NCBI RefSeq assembly: GCF_004005485.1
Contig: NZ_RZUL01000004.1
Location: 62,001-126,000 of the forward strand
Reading direction: 5' to 3'
Length of the DNA stretch: 64,000 nt
Source of the DNA: Sphingobium algorifonticola
GTDB lineage: Bacteria; Pseudomonadota; Alphaproteobacteria; Sphingomonadales; Sphingomonadaceae
Notes under the pieces: model-generated
Database searches by the model: none
What the model was told of the DNA's origin: nothing
The model's input: only the letters and a program-made list of their open reading frames with translations
Shown here: positions 55,041 through 64,000 of the stretch, in pieces
How the letters are laid out: each line of letters begins with the position of its first letter
Numbering within the stretch: the stretch's first letter is position 1
Position numbers and translations under genes: made by a program

Positions 55041-56395
55041 GTCGCCATCTCCCCGGCCAGGATCGAAGAAGGTCGCGACACTGCCCGCGCGACGTGAAGA
55101 GCCAGCCATGCCGCTGCCAGAAACAGCAGCGCCTCGGCACCGAATACCAGTGTGAAGGCACGTTCGGTCGATCCGCCCAGCGCGCGGACGGCATCCACGG
55201 CAAGCGCCCCGGTCAGCCCGCCCGTGCCGAAGGCGATCGCCTGCGCCGCGCCCCATACGCCCATGCGAACGCCCTCGCGCGGGCCGCGTTCGACAGAACT
55301 GCCTGCGCCCGCCAGCGCCATCATGGTGCCGATCGCAGCGACCGCGAACACCCCGTTGGCAAAGCCGAGCAGCATGACATTGGCGCGCAGCGGCCAGTCC
55401 ATGCCGACGCGAGCCGCGACCGCCAGCCCGAGCAGCGCCGCCGCCGATCCGATACAGCCCGCAAACGTCCAGCGTCGCAGCGCGGCGGGCGTGCGCCCGC
55501 CCAGGAGGCTGCCGCCAATGCCGACCAGCAGCATGCCCGCCAGTACGCCGCCATGCTGCGCGCCCGACAATTGCGTCGATTGCCCCGGCGTCAGGCCGAA
55601 GACGAGACCCGCGAACGGCTCCAGGATCAGATCCTGCATCGAATAGGCCAGCATGGAGAGAAAGATGAACAGCGTGAATCGCCGCGCCTCCGTATCGCCC
55701 AGGATTTCGGCAAGAGCGGCGCGAAACGATACGGAAGGGGCTTCGCGTGGCGCGGCGACGGCAGGACTGCCGCCCTCGACGCCCCAGATAGCGGCGACGG
55801 ACAGCAGGAATGCGCCGAGCGCGACGCCACCGGACACCATCGCCAGCCGTTCGAGCGAGAAGGGGTCGATGAGGCTGCCCGCGACCCCGGCGGTGATGAC
55901 GATGCCCGCGATCATCATGATCCAGGTGATCGATGCCGCCGCCGCCCGCCGTTCGGGCGCGACACGCGTGGCGAGAAGCGCCAGAAGCGACGTGCCCGCC
56001 GCGCCCACGCCCGCACCGATCATCGTGAAAGCCAGCACGAGCAGCGCATAGCCAGTCGCGACCGCGCCGCCCGCCAGCATCGCCAGCGCATCGACCGCGA
56101 GCAGCGCGCCCAGCGCCAATATCCCCATGCCCATGATGATCCAGGGCGTCCGCTGCGTCCCCCTGTCCGACCGGTGGCCCCAGGCCGGACGCGAAAGCTG
56201 CACCGCATAATGCCAGGCGACGAGACCGGCGGGCAAGGCTACCGGCAGCGCATATTCGACGACCATCACCCGGTTGAGCAACGATGTCGCCAGCATGACG
56301 ATCGCACCGATCGCGCTTTGCACCAGCCCCATGCGGACGATACCGAACCAGCCCAGCCCGCGCGAACGCTCCATGTCATGTCCTCTTGCCATCAT
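55037..56395 (-). CDS. PucC/LhaA-family MFS transporter
   Basis: 452 residues, 12 hydrophobic helices. RMGLVQSAIGAIVMLATSLLNRV and RPAWGHRSDRGTQRTPWIIMG are PucC-family signatures; WIIMIAG-type helices follow. In Rhodobacter these proteins (LhaA, PucC, Orf428) assist delivery of bacteriochlorophyll and assembly of light-harvesting complexes. The position between bchG and bchP corresponds to orf428 of R. capsulatus. ATG 56395 or 56392 starts within the bchG stop. Confidence 0.9.
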   Translation of the reverse strand: MMARGHDMERSRGLGWFGIVRMGLVQSAIGAIVMLATSLLNRVMVVEYALPVALPAGLVAWHYAVQLSRPAWGHRSDRGTQRTPWIIMGMGILALGALLAVDALAMLAGGAVATGYALLVLAFTMIGAGVGAAGTSLLALLATRVAPERRAAAASITWIMMIAGIVITAGVAGSLIDPFSLERLAMVSGGVALGAFLLSVAAIWGVEGGSPAVAAPREAPSVSFRAALAEILGDTEARRFTLFIFLSMLAYSMQDLILEPFAGLVFGLTPGQSTQLSGAQHGGVLAGMLLVGIGGSLLGGRTPAALRRWTFAGCIGSAAALLGLAVAARVGMDWPLRANVMLLGFANGVFAVAAIGTMMALAGAGSSVERGPREGVRMGVWGAAQAIAFGTGGLTGALAVDAVRALGGSTERAFTLVFGAEALLFLAAAWLALHVARAVSRPSSILAGEMAT

Positions 56396-57300
56396 AGTCC
56401 CCATGCGCCGCCAAGACCGAAGGCCGATGCCAGCATGCCGAAGACGTAGAGCGTCGTGCCGGTCGCATTGTACCAGGGCGTATGCTTGAGCGGATCGCCG
56501 AGCAGACGGACCATCAGGCCCAGTTGCCCCAGCAGCAGCAGCCCGACGATGATCCCGACGGCCATATGCCCCCATTGCCACAGCAGCGCGACCACCACGA
56601 CCTGCGGCACCGCCATCACCACGCAGGCGATCCGCGCCGCCGGGTCCACGCCCAGAACGGCGGGCAGCGACCGGATACCCATCGCCCGATCGCCTTCCAC
56701 AGCCTTGAAATCATTGAGCGTCATGATGCCATAGGCCCCGATGCTGTAGAGCGTGAGAATGACGAGGACGGGCGCGGACGGGAGCGCCCCGGCCATCACC
56801 GCCGCCCCGGTAAACCATGTCAGCCCTTCATAGGTGAGCGCCACGACGGCGGGACCCCACAGGCCGCTTTTCTTGAGACGGAGCGGCGGGGCGCTATAGG
56901 CCCAGGCGCACAGAACGCCGAGCGTCGTCGCCGCCAGCACCCAGGGGCCGGTCAGCGCCGCGAGCAGCAGCGAAAGCAGCGAACCGACGATCGCGATGCG
57001 CAAGCCCCACGTGCCACCGATGCGACCCGACGGAATAGGGCGTTTCGGCTCGTTGATGGCATCGACATGCCGGTCGAACCAGTCATTGACCGCCTGGCTG
57101 GTGCCGCACACCAGCGGCCCGGTGAGCAACACGCCCGCGATGAAAAAGGGCCAGCGTTCGGCAATCGGCGCGCCGGACGACACCACGCCGCACATGAACG
57201 CCCACATCGGTGGAAACCAGGTGATCGGCTTGAGCAGTTCGAGCACGTCGCGCGGCGCGGGAATCGGCACCCTGTGCGTTGTGGAGACAGCTTCGGCCAT
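56392..57300 (-). CDS. bchG: Bacteriochlorophyll synthase (esterifying)
   Basis: 302 residues, UbiA-type prenyltransferase with several helices. KPITWFPPMWAFMCGVVSSG, AVNDWFDRHVDAINEPKRP (first Asp-rich motif) and TLNDFKAVEGDRAMGIRSL (second) place it as chlorophyll/bacteriochlorophyll a synthase, which attaches the C20 alcohol to bacteriochlorophyllide. Gap of 92 bp upstream to ppsR, containing a near-PpsR site; downstream genes overlap. Confidence 0.95.
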   Translation of the reverse strand: MAEAVSTTHRVPIPAPRDVLELLKPITWFPPMWAFMCGVVSSGAPIAERWPFFIAGVLLTGPLVCGTSQAVNDWFDRHVDAINEPKRPIPSGRIGGTWGLRIAIVGSLLSLLLAALTGPWVLAATTLGVLCAWAYSAPPLRLKKSGLWGPAVVALTYEGLTWFTGAAVMAGALPSAPVLVILTLYSIGAYGIMTLNDFKAVEGDRAMGIRSLPAVLGVDPAARIACVVMAVPQVVVVALLWQWGHMAVGIIVGLLLLGQLGLMVRLLGDPLKHTPWYNATGTTLYVFGMLASAFGLGGAWGL

Positions 57301-57329
57301 GGGTGCAGGCTATGCCTGACACTTCCAAC

Positions 57330-57347
57330 CGTCAAATGAAATTGACA
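57330..57347. promoter_or_regulatory. Near-consensus PpsR site upstream of bchG
   Basis: CGT-N12-ACA on the plus strand, i.e. TGT-N12-ACG on the minus strand: one mismatch from TGT-N12-ACA, 30 bp before the bchG start. Confidence 0.55.
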
Positions 57348-57392
57348 GTTATTTTCCGTTGCAAAGCGGCTTGCGCGACGGTCGGCTGCGCG

Positions 57393-58823
57393 TCACTCCG
57401 GCGAGGCGATCAAATTGCCCAGGCCATGGCGATGCAGCTTCGAATATAGGCTCTGGCGGCTCAGCCCGAGAATCTCCGCGGCCGATGCGCGATTGTCCGA
57501 CGTGAAGGTCAACGCCGCCTCGATGCACAGCCGCTCGATCAGATCGGTACTTTCGCGCACGATGTCCTTGAGCGGCATCCGACCCACCAACTCGGTCAAC
57601 TGATCGACCGAGCGCGGCAGATCCAGTTCGGCAGGGGCAGTGTCGCGTACCCGGCGGCCGACATTGCGGATCGAAAAACCGAAATAGGGGCCGCTGTCCA
57701 TCGGCGCCATAACGGCGGAGACTTCCACATCCTCCTGCCCTCCCGCCGCGCCGCGCACGATGGTCGCGACATTGCGGACGGAGCCATGGTCGCGCAGCTG
57801 CGCCGTGATGAGGTCGAGATCGATTCCCGGACGGCCCAGCCAGTTGCCGAGGCTTTCGCCGACGACGCGGTCCGCCATCGGCAGTTCGCTCATTTCGACA
57901 AAGGCTTCGTTCGCCGCGATGATCCGCAAATCGCCATCGGCCAGCACGAAGGCATCGGGCATTTTATCGATGATGTTGCCCATCATGACATCCTGTGCCG
58001 CCGCCGTGCTGGGTGCCGCGCACAAATCGAACCGGACCAGCACGAGTGCGGAGCGCCCCTGCCGAAAGAGTCGCGCGGAAAAACTGGCTTCCGCGCCGCT
58101 GTTGACCAGGCGGGCCACGACCGGGGGGACATCGTCCGCGACGGCGATCGCGCCGAGATGGGCGATGAAGGTTTCGCGATCGGCGGCTTCGAGGATGGCG
58201 GTGACCGGCTGATTGGCCAGCGCGCCCTGCTTGACACCCAGCAACCGCTCCGCCGCGCCATTGGCTTCGGTAATGCGGCGGCTGCTCGCATCGACGATGA
58301 GCACCGGTTCGGACGCCATGTCGAACAGCAGGCGATAGCGGGCCTCGGCCTGGCGCAGGCGTACGTAATCGCGCTCCAGCGACTGTTGCGCCTGAAGCAG
58401 ACGCTGCTGGATGGCCGACGCGCTCAGCATGTCGCGACCGATGGCGATCGCGCGCCCGGCCGAACCCGCGCCGGACAGCAGATAGCGGATCGGGATGTCT
58501 CCCGCCGCCGTGGGATGGTTGACCTGCCGCCACTGCATCGCCGCGCCGTCCTCGCGATGGCTCAGCAATTCTTCTATCTTCATGCGGCTTTCGGTGCTGA
58601 CCGTGTCGATCCACGCCCGACCGACCCAGTCGGCAAAGCCATATTTGAGCAATTCGGGGTTGGAGACGGCGCAATCCACGATAACCCCGTCCGCATCGAG
58701 CACGAACGCCACATCGCCCACGGAAGCCAGCAGCACCGAAGCGATGTCGCCGGACAGCAGGTCGGACAAGGCATCGGGTGACGCAAAGGCACTCGTCAGG
58801 GCGTGGGGATTATGCCTGTTCAT
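57393..58823 (-). CDS. ppsR: PpsR/CrtJ photosynthesis repressor
   Basis: 476 residues: two clear PAS domains (about 25-140 and 160-270), a third PAS-like segment (~280-380) and a Fis-type HTH (ASAAEILGLSRQSLYSKLHR). It binds TGT-N12-ACA and represses bch, crt and puc genes in oxygen. Cys268 (RFDLC) and Cys433 (ERLCIEAAL) lie where the redox-active Cys251 and Cys424 of R. sphaeroides PpsR are expected. ATG 58823 is used; a TTG at 58853 would add 10 residues. Confidence 0.93.
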   Translation of the reverse strand: MNRHNPHALTSAFASPDALSDLLSGDIASVLLASVGDVAFVLDADGVIVDCAVSNPELLKYGFADWVGRAWIDTVSTESRMKIEELLSHREDGAAMQWRQVNHPTAAGDIPIRYLLSGAGSAGRAIAIGRDMLSASAIQQRLLQAQQSLERDYVRLRQAEARYRLLFDMASEPVLIVDASSRRITEANGAAERLLGVKQGALANQPVTAILEAADRETFIAHLGAIAVADDVPPVVARLVNSGAEASFSARLFRQGRSALVLVRFDLCAAPSTAAAQDVMMGNIIDKMPDAFVLADGDLRIIAANEAFVEMSELPMADRVVGESLGNWLGRPGIDLDLITAQLRDHGSVRNVATIVRGAAGGQEDVEVSAVMAPMDSGPYFGFSIRNVGRRVRDTAPAELDLPRSVDQLTELVGRMPLKDIVRESTDLIERLCIEAALTFTSDNRASAAEILGLSRQSLYSKLHRHGLGNLIASPE

Positions 58824-58858
58824 CGACGGTGCGCTTTGCTCCTGGAGAGGCAACTAAC

Positions 58859-59800
58859 TCAGTAGATTGCCTCCCGTTCCTGGGCTGCAACCAGTTCACT
58901 TGCAAGTTTCACGGCCAGGCTGGCATCTGCCGCCGTGCCGTCGGCACCTACCTCAACCGCCAATTCAGGATGTAGAACGAAGGCCGGGCCGCCGACCATG
59001 ATACAAAGTTGCGGATTTCTGGAAACATTCCGCAATGAAGCAATAACCGACGGAAGCGCCCCGATATGGGAATCGGTTCCGATCGTCAATGCAACGATAT
59101 CGAACCACTCCCCCGCAACGCGGCCGAGCAGGTCGCCCAGCGACACATCGACCGGACGATCCGTCGTCCAGCCGTTGCGCGAGAAGATTTCATCGAGCAG
59201 CAGACCGGCGAAACTATGCTGGTCGCCGGGCAAAGCGGTGATCATGATGCGGTGCCCGCCGCCACCCGACTGGCAGGCCGACGGCATGCGCGCGGATATT
59301 TCGTGGACGATTTCCTGCAGACGCCACAGACCCATGGTGACTTCCACGAAGTCGCAGCGGTCTTCCTCCCAATATTGGCCGAGCAGCCGCGCCGTGGGGG
59401 CGAGCAGCCGCGCCGTGGGGGCGAGCAGATCGAGCAGCAGCGTTTCGACCGATACGCCGCGGCCGAGCATGTTTTCCACCTGATCGAGCAATTCGGCGGC
59501 CTCGACGGACAAGGTCAGCGGCGCGAAGGCTTCCACTTCGGCAGATGTGATGGCATCGACGCCGGACATGAGGATGATGGGTTCGCCCTGCCCCGCGCCT
59601 TCGGTCGCGTGCGCGACGAGCAGCCGCGGAATGATTTCCGCCTCGATCAACTTGCTGATGCAGAAATCGTGATGATGGCTGGCGGCATGCTGCATGTCCT
59701 GCCTGAACGCGGCGTAACAATCGGATGCCCCCTGTCGCTGTCTGCGGCCTCTGGGCTGCACAGACTGTTGCGATCGCACGGCACCGATCATTGATGACAT
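58859..59800 (-). CDS. ppaA: PpaA/AerR-type cobalamin-binding antirepressor
   Basis: 313 residues. ATG 59800 has GAGGAG 7 bases upstream. The C-terminal half is a B12-binding-like domain with MITALPGDQHSFAGLLLDEI, matching the PGEQH cobalamin His motif, and CIMVGGPAFVLHPELAVEVG. In the related AerR, B12 binding in light turns it into an antagonist of CrtJ/PpsR. An exact duplication of seven residues (LAPTARLLAPTARL) sits before LGQYWEEDRCDF. It is divergent from bchF and upstream of ppsR by 35 bp. Confidence 0.9.
   Translation of the reverse strand: MSSMIGAVRSQQSVQPRGRRQRQGASDCYAAFRQDMQHAASHHHDFCISKLIEAEIIPRLLVAHATEGAGQGEPIILMSGVDAITSAEVEAFAPLTLSVEAAELLDQVENMLGRGVSVETLLLDLLAPTARLLAPTARLLGQYWEEDRCDFVEVTMGLWRLQEIVHEISARMPSACQSGGGGHRIMITALPGDQHSFAGLLLDEIFSRNGWTTDRPVDVSLGDLLGRVAGEWFDIVALTIGTDSHIGALPSVIASLRNVSRNPQLCIMVGGPAFVLHPELAVEVGADGTAADASLAVKLASELVAAQEREAIY
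59380..59421. repeat. Tandem 21-bp duplication in ppaA
   Basis: Two perfect head-to-tail copies of a 21-bp unit (then seven bases of a third), in frame, giving the repeated LAPTARL. Confidence 0.92.
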
Positions 59801-59884
59801 CCCGACTCTCCTCGTCGGCGGCAGCCTGATCGACTGCAAACCGGGATGTCCGCGTGACCCCCCGGCCGACTCGAATGCTATGCC

Positions 59885-59902
59885 TGTTAAGCGTCCTTGA
59901 CA
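59885..59902. promoter_or_regulatory. PpsR-type operator 1 in the ppaA-bchF intergenic region
   Basis: TGT-TAAGCGTCCTTG-ACA, a perfect TGT-N12-ACA. Confidence 0.75.
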
Positions 59903-59946
59903 ACAAAGAACGATGCCGCAGTGCAACATGTGTAAATTATTCTTGA

Positions 59947-59964
59947 TGTCTAATTTAATTGACA
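59947..59964. promoter_or_regulatory. PpsR-type operator 2 in the ppaA-bchF intergenic region
   Basis: TGT-CTAATTTAATTG-ACA, a perfect TGT-N12-ACA with an almost symmetrical AT-rich interior, 62 bp from operator 1 and 55 bp before the bchF start. Confidence 0.85.
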
Positions 59965-60019
59965 CTTTGTGCCCGCCTGACCTAGTCTCCCAAATATAAG
60001 GTAGCGGAGGCGCGAAAAG

Positions 60020-61854
<1,835 letters not shown>

Positions 61855-61858
61855 CGCG

Positions 61859-63466
61859 ATGCAACTGACCGTCTGGACATATGAAGGCCCGCCGCATGTC
61901 GGGGCGATGCGGATCGCCACCGCGATGAAGGGCCTGCATTATGTGCTGCACGCTCCGCAGGGCGACACCTATGCCGATTTGCTGTTCACGATGATCGAGC
62001 GGCGCGGCCATCGCCCGCCCGTCACCTACACGACATTTCAGGCGCGCGATCTGGGCAAGGATACCGCGCACCTGTTCCAGTCCGCCGCGCGCGACGCCTA
62101 TGACCGCTATCAACCACAGGCGATGATCGTCGGCGCATCCTGCACCGCCGAGCTGATCCAGGACGATCCTGCCGGATTGTCCGAGGCGATGCGCCTGCCG
62201 ATCCCGGTGATCCCGCTCGAATTGCCGAGCTATCAGCGCAAGGAAAACTGGGGCGCGGCGGAAACCTTCTATCAGATCGTGCGGAAGCTGGCGGACAAGG
62301 ACGTGCGCCCGGCGGCGCGCGAGGGCCGCCGCCCGCGCGCCAATCTGATCGGGCCGACGGCCCTCGGCTTCCGCCATCGCGACGACATCATCGAAATTAC
62401 CCGGCTGCTCGACAGCATGGGCATCGACGTGCATCTGACCGCGCCGCTGGGGGCATCCCCCGCCGACATCGCGCAGATCGGCGCGGCGGATTTCAACGTC
62501 CTGCTCTATCCCGAAATCGGCGATACGGCGGTACGCTGGCTGGAAAAGACGTTCGGGCAAAAGACCGTGCGCACGGTGCCGATCGGCCATGGCGCGACGC
62601 GCGACTTCATCGCCGAAGTCGCAGCCGTTGCAGGCGTCGACCCGGCACTGGCGCTCGATACGTCGCATATGCCCTGGTGGAGCCGCTCGGTCGATTCGAC
62701 CTATCTGACATCCAAGCGTGTGTTCATCTTCGGCGACGCGACGCATGCCATTGCCGCCGCGCGCGTCGCCCGCGACGAGCTGGGCTTCGAAGTCGTGGGC
62801 CTGGGCTGCTACAACCGCGAGTTCGCCCGCGACCTGCGCGATGCGGCGAAACTTTATGGCGTCGAGCCGCTCATCACCGACGATTATCTGGAAGTCGAGG
62901 ACGCAATTGCCGCCCTGCAGCCCGAGCTGGTGCTGGGCACGCAGATGGAGCGTCATATCGCCAAGCGGCTGCGCATCCCCTGCGCCGTCATCTCCGCGCC
63001 CGTGCATGTGCAGGATTTTCCCGCGCGCTACAGCCCGCAAATGGGTTTTGAAGGCGCGAACGTGCTGTTCGACAGCTGGGTGCATCCGCTGGTCATGGGG
63101 CTGGAAGAGCATCTGCTGACCATGTTCCGCGACGATTTCGAGTTCAGCGACAGCGCCGGGGCCAGCCATCTGGGCCATGGCCATGCGGCGCCGACTGCCC
63201 CCTCCCCGTTCGTGCCGAGCGACGTCGAGGGACAGGCCGCAAATACTGCGCAAGGTGTCTCGACTTCGCTCGACACGAACGGATCGGTAGAAACCATCGC
63301 TGAACCCGAAGGCTGGTCGGCCGAGGCCGAAAAAGAACTGATGAAAATACCCTTCTTCGTTCGGGGGAAGGCGCGCCGCAATACGGAGCGTTTCGCCGCC
63401 GAGCAGGGCCTTTCCGCTATCACGCTGGAAACGCTGTACGATGCGAAGGCCCATTATGCGCGCTGA
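61859..63466 (+). CDS. bchB: Light-independent protochlorophyllide reductase subunit B, with an in-frame palindromic insert
   Basis: 535 residues, somewhat longer than usual. Asp36 ([10 protein letters not shown]) is the fourth cluster ligand. The nitrogenase-like domain runs to about 440, and the C-terminal PCP_red domain ([20 protein letters not shown]) starts near 485. Between them residues ~450-475 ([20 protein letters not shown]...) are encoded by a 77-bp palindromic repeat, so the linker carries a recent extra segment. The frame stays open. bchH overlaps its end by 11 bp. Confidence 0.95.
   Translation: MQLTVWTYEGPPHVGAMRIATAMKGLHYVLHAPQGDTYADLLFTMIERRGHRPPVTYTTFQARDLGKDTAHLFQSAARDAYDRYQPQAMIVGASCTAELIQDDPAGLSEAMRLPIPVIPLELPSYQRKENWGAAETFYQIVRKLADKDVRPAAREGRRPRANLIGPTALGFRHRDDIIEITRLLDSMGIDVHLTAPLGASPADIAQIGAADFNVLLYPEIGDTAVRWLEKTFGQKTVRTVPIGHGATRDFIAEVAAVAGVDPALALDTSHMPWWSRSVDSTYLTSKRVFIFGDATHAIAAARVARDELGFEVVGLGCYNREFARDLRDAAKLYGVEPLITDDYLEVEDAIAALQPELVLGTQMERHIAKRLRIPCAVISAPVHVQDFPARYSPQMGFEGANVLFDSWVHPLVMGLEEHLLTMFRDDFEFSDSAGASHLGHGHAAPTAPSPFVPSDVEGQAANTAQGVSTSLDTNGSVETIAEPEGWSAEAEKELMKIPFFVRGKARRNTERFAAEQGLSAITLETLYDAKAHYAR
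63206..63282. repeat. 77-bp palindromic repeat (family 1), copy inside bchB
   Basis: Reverse-oriented copy of the element at 1570-1646, 68 of 77 positions identical, same length. Ends CCGTTCGTGCCGAGCG and CGCTCGACACGAACGG. Entirely within the coding sequence and in frame. Confidence 0.92.
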
Positions 63467-64000
63467 AACGCTCCCTTCCGGCGCCCCGGTGCGTGTCGTC
63501 ATCGTCACGCTGGACAATCACCTGTCGGGCGCGGTGCGCCGCGCGGAACGCCAGTTTGCGCAAGCGGGCCTGAACATCAGCATCGGATTCCACGCTGCGG
63601 CCGACTGGGAGGAAAAGCCCGAAACGCTGGCCGCCGCCCGCGCCGACATTGCGCAGGGCGATATCATCCTGGCGACGATGCTGTTCATCGAGGATCATAT
63701 TCAGGCGGTGCTGCCCGATCTGCTGGCGCGCCGCGCGCACTGCGACGCGATGATCGGCATGATGTCCGGCACGGAAATCGTGAAGCTGACGCGCATGGGC
63801 GATTACAGCATGGACAAGCCCGCCACCGGCGTGCTGGCCATGATCAAGAAGCTGCGCGGCACCGGCAAGCCCGGCGCAAGTTCCGGCAAGGGACAGATGG
63901 CGATGCTGCGCCGCCTGCCCAAGATGCTGCGGTTCATTCCCGGCACGGCGCAGGATGTCCGCGCCTATTTTCTCACCCTGCAATATTGGCTGGCGGGCAG
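63456..64000 (+). CDS. bchH: Magnesium chelatase subunit H, 5' part only
   Basis: The first 181 residues are present, and the gene runs off the window. [40 protein letters not shown] and [20 protein letters not shown] are the conserved N-terminus of BchH, the porphyrin-binding subunit that inserts Mg into protoporphyrin IX with BchI and BchD. ATG 63456 lies 11 bp before the bchB stop. Confidence 0.95.
   Translation, partial: MRAETLPSGAPVRVVIVTLDNHLSGAVRRAERQFAQAGLNISIGFHAAADWEEKPETLAAARADIAQGDIILATMLFIEDHIQAVLPDLLARRAHCDAMIGMMSGTEIVKLTRMGDYSMDKPATGVLAMIKKLRGTGKPGASSGKGQMAMLRRLPKMLRFIPGTAQDVRAYFLTLQYWLAG

Overview
This GC-rich window looks like the chromosome of an aerobic anoxygenic phototroph of the Sphingomonadales (Alphaproteobacteria). 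The evidence is the right-hand end, which carries part of a bacteriochlorophyll photosynthesis gene cluster, together with sphingomonad-like features: HWE/HisKA_2 kinases, GlxA and TonB-dependent receptor genes, and dense small palindromic repeats. No database search was possible; every name rests on motifs, length and neighbourhood.

Left part (1-8100) is housekeeping: the 3' end of xerD, accA, a periplasmic M48 protease, three tiny Flp-type pilins, mutT, a methyltransferase divergent from comF, then grxC - nitrilase-like amidase - DUF1178 gene with overlapping ends, and tRNA-Arg(CCT). From 8100 to 18400 lies a regulatory and accessory stretch: a TetR/oxidoreductase pair with twin operators, a blue-light LOV-GGDEF-EAL protein, a GlxA-type regulator, a YciI protein, a frameshifted histidine kinase, an intact HWE kinase flanked by two copies of a ~110-bp repeat, and an AT-richer gene for an unrecognised protein with a HEPN-like RX4H motif.

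From 18400 to 53000 the content is mixed: ABC-F ATPase, phospholipase D-like enzyme, metalloprotease, MATE transporter, two L,D-transpeptidase-fold proteins, HU, a LysR regulator, a ZnuD-like receptor behind putative Zur boxes, a fused thiS-thiG, aroQ, accB-accC, a brnT-brnA toxin-antitoxin pair coupled to an ArsC-family gene, an orphan ParA, a membrane GGDEF-EAL protein, an acyl-AMP ligase, recX, rplM-rpsI, heme A synthase, an arsR-arsC-acr3 operon, a MerC-domain gene and a lipoprotein cytochrome c.

The right end (53100-64000) is the photosynthesis cluster. On the minus strand, ppaA/aerR - ppsR - bchG - pucC-family transporter - bchP - tspO - small membrane protein form a tightly packed series with 4-bp overlaps from bchG to tspO. 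On the plus strand bchF-bchN-bchB-bchH (cut off) run outward. The divergent ppaA/bchF promoter holds two perfect TGT-N12-ACA palindromes, the expected sites for PpsR. The most striking observation is a 77-bp palindromic repeat lying in frame inside bchB, 88% identical to an intergenic copy at 1570-1646.
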